From positions 124,001 to 188,000 of the forward strand of contig CAZUQM010000008.1 in assembly GCA_964622545.1 (NCBI GenBank): a stretch of 64,000 bases of DNA. Direction: 5' to 3'. Numbering within the stretch: position 1 is the first letter of the stretch; the number at the start of each line of letters is the position of its first letter. Source of the DNA: JAFGLZ01 sp964622545. Lineage in GTDB: Bacteria > Planctomycetota > Phycisphaerae > UBA1845 > JAFGLZ01. Below, in pieces: positions 17,718 through 24,053 of this stretch. Under the pieces are notes generated by a model. The model was not told the origin of the DNA. It saw only the letters and a program-made list of their open reading frames with translations, and did no database searches. A program made the translations under genes and the position numbers.

Positions 17718-18776
17718 TCAGTTGTTCGAGGCGATCCGCTCCCGCACGTAGTCGGCGCGGGCCTCGCTGCGCTGTTCGCCCGTGAGCGGGGCCCCGCGCA
17801 GCTTCTGGAGGTGAGCGGGTTGGACGGCCAGAAACAGCTCGTTGACGATGCCCATAGTCACGCGATCGATCCGACCCAGGTTGATGCCCATGCGGAGGTG
17901 GCTCAACAGGGAGAGCGTCTCCTCGCTGCTGAGGGTACGGGCCGTGCTGATCAGCCCGAACGCTCGCCAGATCTTGTCGTCGAGCTGTACGGTACGCTCC
18001 TTCATCAACACCTGTCGGGCCTGGCGCTCGTAGTCGACCATCCGGGGGATCACGAGGTGCTTGAAGTCCTCGATGATCTCCTCCTCGCTCCGGCCGAGCG
18101 TCGTCTGGTTGCTGACCTGATAGAAATCGCCCGTGGCCTCGGTGCCCTCGCCGTAGAGCCCGCGAATCGCCAGCCGCATGTCCCGGGCAGCTCTCAGGAC
18201 CCGTTCCATCTCGCCCGTCATCCGAAGCCCCGGCAGGTGCAGCATCACCGAGACGCGGATACCCGTTCCGACGTTCGTCGGGCAGGCCGTCAGATAGCCG
18301 TAGCGGCTGCTGTAGGCGTAGTCGAGGCCGCCGCCGATCTGGTCGTCGATGTTGCTGATCTCCTCCCACAGCTCGTCGAGCTGCAGGCCGCTGCGCAGCG
18401 CCTGGATGCGGAGGTGGTCCTCTTCGTTCACCATCAGAGCGACGGTCTCGTGCTCGCCGATGGCCACGCCGCGGTTGCCCTGGGCCTCGGCGTGTTGTCG
18501 GCTGATGAGGTGACGCTCGACCAGCAGACGGCGGTCCAGCTCCTCGGTGGCGTTCATGTCGACGTAGAAGACCGTATCCGGAAGGTTGCACGCCTCGATC
18601 CGCCCCCGAAGGAGGTCCTCCAGTTCGCAGCGCTGGGACTCGGTCACCTTGGACAAGAAGGGATAGCCCGCCACGTTCCGCGCCAGTCGGATCCGTGACG
18701 AGATCACGATGTCCGACATGGGACCCGTGCCTCGGAGCCATTCGCCCGATTGCTGAGGTAGATCGTCGATCGTCAT
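17718..18776 (-). CDS. mcsB: Protein-arginine kinase McsB
   Basis: A 352-residue ATP:guanido phosphotransferase homologue that phosphorylates arginine residues of proteins, in Firmicutes marking them for ClpCP degradation. The N-terminal S-S-R-I-R-L-A-R-N is the nucleotide-binding signature; the active-site cysteine lies in T-A-C165-P-T-N-V-G-T-G. E-E-D-H-L-R-I and S-N-Q-T-T-L-G-R-S-E are also typical. Its start overlaps the mcsA stop by ATGA, so translation is coupled. The cytoplasmic substrate pathway cannot be seen; no clpC or ctsR lies in the window. Confidence 0.96.
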   Translation of the reverse strand: MTIDDLPQQSGEWLRGTGPMSDIVISSRIRLARNVAGYPFLSKVTESQRCELEDLLRGRIEACNLPDTVFYVDMNATEELDRRLLVERHLISRQHAEAQGNRGVAIGEHETVALMVNEEDHLRIQALRSGLQLDELWEEISNIDDQIGGGLDYAYSSRYGYLTACPTNVGTGIRVSVMLHLPGLRMTGEMERVLRAARDMRLAIRGLYGEGTEATGDFYQVSNQTTLGRSEEEIIEDFKHLVIPRMVDYERQARQVLMKERTVQLDDKIWRAFGLISTARTLSSEETLSLLSHLRMGINLGRIDRVTMGIVNELFLAVQPAHLQKLRGAPLTGEQRSEARADYVRERIASNN

Positions 18777-19264
18777 GCGTCTTCCAAAGACTGGAGCTCA
18801 TCTCGGACCTTGGCGGCCGTCTCATAGTCCTCGCGATCGACCGCCTCGTTAAGCTGTCGTCGCAGCCGGATGATGTGGCGCTGGCGTTGATCCGCTCCCG
18901 AGGTCCATCCGCTGGGCGACTTGCCCACGTGATGGGTGGCGCCTTCGCCATGAGCACGCTCCAACAACGGTAGGAGCGCCTCCTCGAAGACCTCGTAGTC
19001 GTTCGGGCAGCCCAACAGACCGTGATTCCGGAATTCGACGAACGTCGTGCCGCAGTGCTCGCACGACAGCTCCGCGAGCTCGCGGGCGTGCGATTGCTCC
19101 ATGACGAAGTTCGCGAGCAGCTCGTTGATCGGTGTGTGTGACTTGACGGCGATGTTCTCGTTCTGGGCGCACTCCTCACAGAGGTGCTTCTCGAACTTTT
19201 CGTTCTTGACGATGTCCGTCAGGTGCACCGTCGCCTGGCGCTTCTTGCATTTCTGGCAGATCAT
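18773..19264 (-). CDS. mcsA: McsA, zinc-finger/UVR activator of McsB
   Basis: A 163-residue protein with Cys pairs C3-x-x-C6, C29-x-x-C32 and C68-x-x-C71, a G-A-T-H-H-V-G-K linker, and a C-terminal UVR helix-turn-helix (R-Q-L-N-E-A-V-D-R-E-D-Y-E-T-A-A). McsA binds and activates McsB. The fourth Cys pair, usually C-x-x-C-Y, reads C86-P-N-D-Y, so the second ligand is replaced by Asp and the second zinc knuckle may be altered. It is the promoter-proximal gene of the pair and diverges from the GNAT gene. The UVR motif is shared with UvrB/UvrC, but the Cys pairs and linkage to mcsB identify it. Confidence 0.93.
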   Translation of the reverse strand: MICQKCKKRQATVHLTDIVKNEKFEKHLCEECAQNENIAVKSHTPINELLANFVMEQSHARELAELSCEHCGTTFVEFRNHGLLGCPNDYEVFEEALLPLLERAHGEGATHHVGKSPSGWTSGADQRQRHIIRLRRQLNEAVDREDYETAAKVRDELQSLEDA

Positions 19265-19488
19265 GCAGTAAGAACCCCTTATCGGACGCCCATCAAGAGT
19301 CTAGTAGCCTGCTAAGCCGGCCGTCAAGCAGGCCCGACGTCGTGAGGTTCCCGTCCTGAGGGCCCGGGCCCTGATCCTGAGAGCATCTCGTGGCGGACGA
19401 ACATGTGCCTGCTCGGTCGTAGACGCCGGGCGCCTAGACCTTCATCGACCAGCGGCGCCCATCAGGTTATCTATCGGAGCCCACAGAC

Positions 19489-20397
19489 GTGGAGATTCGT
19501 CCTCTCGCCCGAGACCAGTTGAATGCCGCGCTCGACCTCATCGTCGACGAGCCCGGCCTCCGGGCCTCGCAGCGACGCCGCCAGGTCCGGGCCTTTCGCG
19601 ACTACCTCGACCGCAAGGGCCTGACCGATCTGCCCCAACTGGCGGCCTTCGAAGACGGAGGCATGCTCACCGCCGTCCTGTGCCTCGACTCCCCGGGCAA
19701 GACCGCTCTCGTGTTCACGCCGCCGCTGCGAACGGACGAGCAAGGGCGTGCCGCGACGATCGACGTCCTCCACCAGACCGTTCGGCGCGCTCGCGATCGC
19801 GGCATGAAGCTCTTTCAAGCCCTCCTCCCGACAGACGCCCTCGAAGACCACGCCCTCTATGCCGAATGCGGCTTCGAGCAGTTGGCCGACCTGATCTACC
19901 TTGAACGGCCGACTACCTTACCGCTGCCCAAACTGCCCGAGCCCGAGGGCCTCTCCTGGGTCCGCTACAGCCGTCAGACACACGCCATGTTCTGCTCGGT
20001 CGTTCAGCAGACCTATGAAGAAACCCTGGACTGTCCGCGACTCACCGGTCTGCGTGACATCGAGGACGTCCTGGCCGGTCACAAGGACACCGGGCGGTTC
20101 GATCCGGATAATTGGCTTGTGTTTAGGTACTTAGGAGAATCCGTGGGGTGCATCTTGCTGGCCCGTGTGGATAACCGTCCCGCCCTCGAAGTGGTGTATA
20201 CGGGGGTGAGTCCAAGGTATCGGCGCCGGAGCTTCGGGCGCATCATGATCCAGCGAGCGCATCAACTAGCTGTCGATCAAAGGCTTGTGTACTTAACGCT
20301 GGCCGTTGATTCGCGCAACGCCCCTGCGCGGCGGCTCTATGATGAGCTGGGTTTTACCGAGACGATGCGACGGTCGGCTTGGGTCCTTATTCCATAA
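19489..20397 (+). CDS. GNAT-family acetyltransferase, two-domain
   Basis: The likely start is GTG at 19489 with GGAG nine bases upstream, giving 302 residues. The C-terminal half has the GNAT acetyl-CoA motif V-S-P-R-Y-R-R-R-S-F-G-R followed by N-A-P-A-R-R-L-Y-D-E-L-G-F. The N-terminal half looks like a second, degenerate GNAT fold (A-L-Y-A-E-C-G-F). The acceptor substrate is unknown. The last ~300 bases are visibly richer in A/T than neighbouring genes and contain an exact reversed DnaA box, TGTGGATAA (20166-20174), so the gene may overlap the replication origin. Confidence 0.85.
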   Translation: MEIRPLARDQLNAALDLIVDEPGLRASQRRRQVRAFRDYLDRKGLTDLPQLAAFEDGGMLTAVLCLDSPGKTALVFTPPLRTDEQGRAATIDVLHQTVRRARDRGMKLFQALLPTDALEDHALYAECGFEQLADLIYLERPTTLPLPKLPEPEGLSWVRYSRQTHAMFCSVVQQTYEETLDCPRLTGLRDIEDVLAGHKDTGRFDPDNWLVFRYLGESVGCILLARVDNRPALEVVYTGVSPRYRRRSFGRIMIQRAHQLAVDQRLVYLTLAVDSRNAPARRLYDELGFTETMRRSAWVLIP

Positions 20398-20707
20398 GAA
20401 ATAGAGCCTTATCGCGTTATGGTTCCCTCATATGCACAGCTTTTCCACAAGCCGCGTGGTCATGTGGGAAAGCGGTGTACATCTTTTTTTTTCGACCCGC
20501 AACCTCCATGCCTGCGTAGGTTGGAGCGATGTTGACAGATTTCCAACCAAATCGCAGCATTGACCAAGCGCAGGGGCAGTGTTACCATCCCCCTGTCCAA
20601 ATCGGACAAGCCGCTGAACAGACTTATTTGTGTTGTTATTAGATGGTACGGTGGCGGGGGGATACGTCACCAGCACGGTTGCGCATTCGATGGCGGAGGG
20701 AGGCGCC
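20398..20707. other. oriC: Putative chromosomal origin / dnaA upstream region
   Basis: This 310-bp gene-free region directly precedes dnaA. It holds DnaA-box-like nonamers TTTTCCACA (20441-20449) and TGTGGGAAA (20463-20471), a nine-T run (20484-20492), a TTGACA hexamer (20532-20537) and a small inverted repeat TGTCC-AAATC-GGACA (20594-20608). An exact box TGTGGATAA lies just outside, in the upstream gene. Only one box is exact and no clear unwinding element was delimited, so this is a candidate origin or dnaA control region. Confidence 0.45.
20695..20703 (+). promoter_or_regulatory. Strong ribosome binding site deciding the dnaA start
   Basis: GGAGGGAGG lies four bases before GTG 20708. The alternatives, ATG 20690 and GTG 20630, lack a comparable site, so GTG 20708 is the preferred start. 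Confidence 0.6.
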
Positions 20708-22120
20708 GTGGAATCGAGAGCGGACGATACCGTAGGCGAGATCCGAGGCCTGCTTGCTGAAAAGATTGGACCCCAAAGGTTTAATCTTTGGCTCAAGAAC
20801 TCGACCCGTTTCGCCCTGACCGATGGGTACCTCGAAGTGGGGGTACCCAATCCCTTCATCGGGGGCTGGATCGAGTCGCATTTCACCGAGCAGATCGCAC
20901 AGGCGGCAAGGGAGGTGACGGGCACGGAGTGTCGTGTGTCTTACACGATCAACCCCGACCTCATGCGTCAGGTCCGCAAGAACCAACTGGATACCCAGGC
21001 GCGGGCCATTAACCAGTCCAGCACCCTGGCGCGTCGCAACAACCACGTTGCCAGGTTCGCTCAGGACGTCCGTCAGTTGCGTGGCCGGCTGAAGGATTTC
21101 GTCGTCGGTCCGAGCAATCAACTCGCCTACGATGCCGTCCGGAATCTGGTGGAGCCCTCGGGAACCCGCTACAGCCCCCTGTTCCTTCATGGCGGTTGCG
21201 GGTTGGGCAAGACGCACCTGCTCCAAGGCCTGGCCAACGAGTTCGCCGAGTCGCGTCCCGACCTGCGATGGGCCTACCTGACCGGTGAGGAGTTCACCAA
21301 CCGTTTCATCGCGGCCATGCGACGCTCCGAACTGGAGTCCTTCAGGAACCGGTTCCGCTATCTGGACGTGCTGATCCTCGACGACGTCCACTTCCTGGCC
21401 AATAAGAAGGCCACGCAGGAGGAGTTCCTGCATACCTTCAACGCCATCGAAGCGGTGGGCAAGCAGATCGTCATGGCCAGCGACGCGCACCCGAAGCTCA
21501 TCGGCGAGTTCTCTCAGTCGCTCGTCAGCCGCTTCCTCTCGGGCATGACCGTGCGGATCGAGCCGCCCGAGTTCGAGACCCGCTGCGAGATCCTGCGCCG
21601 TCGGGCCGAGTCCATGAAGCGCGAGATCCCGGAGGGCGTCATCCGCTACGTCGCCGAACACCTGACGGCCAACGTCCGCGAGCTCGAGGGGTCGCTGCTG
21701 AAGCTCGTGGCCTTTGCCAACATCGCGGGCCAGCAGGTGACCCTGGAGCTGGCCAAGCGGGCCCTGGCCGAACACCTCAGCCGCACGCCGACCATCATCA
21801 GGCTGAGCGATATTGAGAACGTTGTCGCGACGTTCTTTGGACTTTCACCGGCCGATCTCCACACGTCGCGCAAAGCACGGACGATCGCGTTGGCACGCGC
21901 GATTGCGATGTATCTGGCACGGAAGCACACCGACATGAGTTTCCCGGAGATCGGCCGGTACATGGGTAATAAGAATCACTCCACCGTGATTCTGGCGTGT
22001 CGACGCATTGGCAAGATCTTAGAGGACGAGGGCGCGGTCTGTTGGCGCACGCCGACCGGACAGAGCGAGATGCCCCTGGCGTCTCTTCTGTCTCGGCTTG
22101 AGGAGGAGCTGTCCCGCTAG
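20708..22120 (+). CDS. dnaA: Chromosomal replication initiator DnaA
   Basis: With the GTG start the protein has 470 residues. Domain I (G-E-I-R-G-L-L-A-E-K-I-G, F-N-L-W-L) is short. The AAA+ domain has Walker A G162-G-C-G-L-G-K-T-H and Walker B L222-I-L-D-D-V-H. An S-Q-S-L-V-S-R-F region and sensor 2 (N-V-R-E-L-E-G) follow. Domain IV carries the helix-turn-helix D-M-S-F-P-E-I-G and M-G-N-K-N-H-S-T-V in place of the usual G-x-R-D-H-(S/T)-T-V. DnaA-ATP opens the origin to start replication. It lies directly downstream of the putative origin; no dnaN or gyrB follows, unlike the classic order. Confidence 0.97.
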   Translation: MESRADDTVGEIRGLLAEKIGPQRFNLWLKNSTRFALTDGYLEVGVPNPFIGGWIESHFTEQIAQAAREVTGTECRVSYTINPDLMRQVRKNQLDTQARAINQSSTLARRNNHVARFAQDVRQLRGRLKDFVVGPSNQLAYDAVRNLVEPSGTRYSPLFLHGGCGLGKTHLLQGLANEFAESRPDLRWAYLTGEEFTNRFIAAMRRSELESFRNRFRYLDVLILDDVHFLANKKATQEEFLHTFNAIEAVGKQIVMASDAHPKLIGEFSQSLVSRFLSGMTVRIEPPEFETRCEILRRRAESMKREIPEGVIRYVAEHLTANVRELEGSLLKLVAFANIAGQQVTLELAKRALAEHLSRTPTIIRLSDIENVVATFFGLSPADLHTSRKARTIALARAIAMYLARKHTDMSFPEIGRYMGNKNHSTVILACRRIGKILEDEGAVCWRTPTGQSEMPLASLLSRLEEELSR

Positions 22121-22361
22121 AGAGAGGTTCCGACGGGTGGACTCCCTCTACATCACCGGTATGGAGACCGGAGGGAGGGGTGGTCATCCTCCGGGCCCAA
22201 GGGTCGGCGGCAAGACAAGGGCGGGTTCCCATGCCGGAGCTCGCCCTTGCCCGTTTTACACGTTCCTCCATCATCGAAGCCCAACAGACCGGTCCGGCGA
22301 CGTGCCCGCGAAGACCGGCGCTGATGACCGGGCCGTCCCGCGTCGATAACACAACAAGTCC

Positions 22362-22375
22362 CCGCGCTTCAGCGG
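22362..22375 (+). repeat. Possible TTCA-type hairpin fragment
   Basis: CCGC-GCTTCA-GCGG lies in the 286-bp gap between dnaA and the phosphoglucosamine mutase gene. It shares CGCTTCAGCGGT with copies a and b but lacks their flanks. The rest of the gap shows nothing recognisable beyond the GGAGGAG site of the next gene. Confidence 0.3.
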
Positions 22376-22406
22376 TCTGACGGGGCACCTACCGGAGGAG
22401 TCATCC

Positions 22407-23759
22407 ATGACCTTGATCGTCAGCGTTTCCGGGGTGCGCGGCACTATCGGAGAGGGCCTCACGCCGCAGGTGGCATGCGACTTCGGCTGCGCGTTCGCCA
22501 CCTTCCTCGGTGGGGGGCGCGTCGTCCTTGGCCGGGACTCCCGCCCCAGCGGACCGATGATCCGCAGTGCCGTCATCGCCGGACTGACCGCCTGCGGGTG
22601 CGAGGTCATGGATCTCGGCGTGGTCAGCACGCCCGGGGCGGCCATGATGGTCCGACACCTTGACGCCGCCGGAGGCATCGTCATCACCGCCAGCCACAAC
22701 CCGCCGGCCTGGAACGGCATCAAGTTCCTCTCGTCACGGGGCTGGGCCTTTCCGCCGGAACAGGCGGCCGAGATACGCCGGACCTACGAGACCAAGTCCT
22801 TCGCCCTCCACGACGCCCTGACCGTCGGGCGGGCCATCGACCAGACCGGCACGCACGAGCGCCACATCGAGGCCGTCAAGGCCTGCATCGACGTGGACGC
22901 CATCCGGGCTCGAGGCTTCAAGGTCATCTTGGACAGCGTCAACGGTGCCGGCGGGCCGGGCGGCGGCAAGCTCCTGCGCGAGCTCGGCTGCGAGCTCATG
23001 CACATCAATGCCGAACCCTCCGGCCTGTTTGCCCATACCCCGGAGCCCACGGCCGAGAACCTCGTCGGCCTCTGCGAGGCCGTTCGCGAACAGTCTGCCG
23101 ACATCGGCTTCGCGCAGGACCCCGATGCCGACCGCCTGGCCATGGTCGACGAGACCGGCACCTACATCGGCGAGGAGTACACCCTGGCCCTGACGGCCAA
23201 ACACGTTCTGGGTCGCACGCCGGGGCCCTGCGCGGCCAACCTGTCGACCTCGCGGATGATCGACGAGGTCGCCACGCAGGCCGGCGGACAGACCGTCTAT
23301 CGGACGCCCGTCGGCGAGGCCCACGTAGCCCGGGCCGTTCTCGACCACGGCTGTGTGATCGGTGGCGAGGGGAATGGCGGCGTCATCGACCCGCGTGTGG
23401 TGCCCGTGCGCGACAGCTTCGCCGGCATGGGCCTGATGCTCGACATGATGGTCTCGACCGGCTCTACGCTGAGCGAGCTGGTCGCCGGGATCCCCCGCTA
23501 CGAGATGGTCAAGACGAAGTTCCCGTGTGACGCGGACAAGATCGCCGCGGTGCTCGAGGCCGTCCGTGATCGATTCGCCGAGGAGCCGATCAACGACGCC
23601 GACGGTATCCGCATCGACTGGCCCGAAGGCTGGGTCCACGTCCGCGGCAGCAACACCGAGCCCATCATGCGGATCATCTCGGAGGCCAAGGACCGGGCCA
23701 CCGCCGAGGAGTTGGTCGGTCGTATCAGGAAGGTAGCCGACGAGGTGCTCAACGCGTAG
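22407..23759 (+). CDS. glmM: Phosphoglucosamine mutase / phosphomannomutase
   Basis: A 450-residue alpha-D-phosphohexomutase with GGAGGAG before the ATG. All four active-site loops are present: the phosphoserine loop T-A-S96-H-N-P-P, the metal loop D238-P-D-A-D-R, the sugar loop G-E-G-N-G-G (residues 320-325) and the phosphate loop R-G-S-N-T-E-P. The G-E-G-N-G-G loop is the version I associate with archaeal-type phosphoglucosamine mutases rather than G-E-x-S-G-H. The likely reaction is glucosamine-6-phosphate to glucosamine-1-phosphate for UDP-GlcNAc, but phosphomannomutase activity cannot be excluded. The gene symbol is therefore provisional. Confidence 0.85.
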   Translation: MTLIVSVSGVRGTIGEGLTPQVACDFGCAFATFLGGGRVVLGRDSRPSGPMIRSAVIAGLTACGCEVMDLGVVSTPGAAMMVRHLDAAGGIVITASHNPPAWNGIKFLSSRGWAFPPEQAAEIRRTYETKSFALHDALTVGRAIDQTGTHERHIEAVKACIDVDAIRARGFKVILDSVNGAGGPGGGKLLRELGCELMHINAEPSGLFAHTPEPTAENLVGLCEAVREQSADIGFAQDPDADRLAMVDETGTYIGEEYTLALTAKHVLGRTPGPCAANLSTSRMIDEVATQAGGQTVYRTPVGEAHVARAVLDHGCVIGGEGNGGVIDPRVVPVRDSFAGMGLMLDMMVSTGSTLSELVAGIPRYEMVKTKFPCDADKIAAVLEAVRDRFAEEPINDADGIRIDWPEGWVHVRGSNTEPIMRIISEAKDRATAEELVGRIRKVADEVLNA

Positions 23760-23906
23760 TCACCAGGCACGACAGCTCCACTGCAACGCTGAACGGCCGC
23801 TGGCGAAGCCTTTTGGCATCAAGTGCCGTGTCGGAACCCGCCCCAGGACACCAAGTGGCGTTGCAGCGATAGTAGTCCAACACGATTGAATCGATCGGTT
23901 CCCCAC

Positions 23907-24046
23907 CTCCTGGGTTGCCGGAGGAGACGCGACTGTGAAGGAGCGTTGTTGTTCGATCGCTCCAGAAGCACAGCTCCCTCACGGTCGCTGCTCTGATAGG
24001 CGTCTCGTCCTCATGATGCAAGCCCACAGAAGCAAGCGCGGTTTGA
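23907..24046 (-). repeat. Long palindromic dispersed element, copy 2 (inverted)
   Basis: It is the near reverse complement of 2936-3072. It contains GAGACGCGACTGTGAAGGAG (23924-23943), a central GTTGTTGTTC tract and GCTCCCTCACGGTCGC, with the conserved flanks CCCACAGAAGCAAG and TGGGTTGCCG. It occupies most of the 294-bp gap between the convergent phosphoglucosamine mutase and hydrolase-GGT genes. Confidence 0.75.
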
Positions 24047-24053
24047 TACTCGG

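Noticed and set aside
19265..19488. CtsR-type operator or tRNA between mcsA and the GNAT gene
   Set aside because: No GGTCAAA heptamer pairs were found and no cloverleaf could be built. Only a GGGCCCGGGCCC palindrome at 19360-19371 stands out, with no known function.
20630..20707. Upstream GTG start for dnaA
   Set aside because: It has no ribosome binding site, and the added residues are not typical of DnaA domain I.
22121..22406. Intrinsic terminator after dnaA
   Set aside because: AAGGGCG...CGCCCTT followed by GCCCGTTTT (about 22215-22260) has a short stem and a loop of more than 15 bases, too weak to call.
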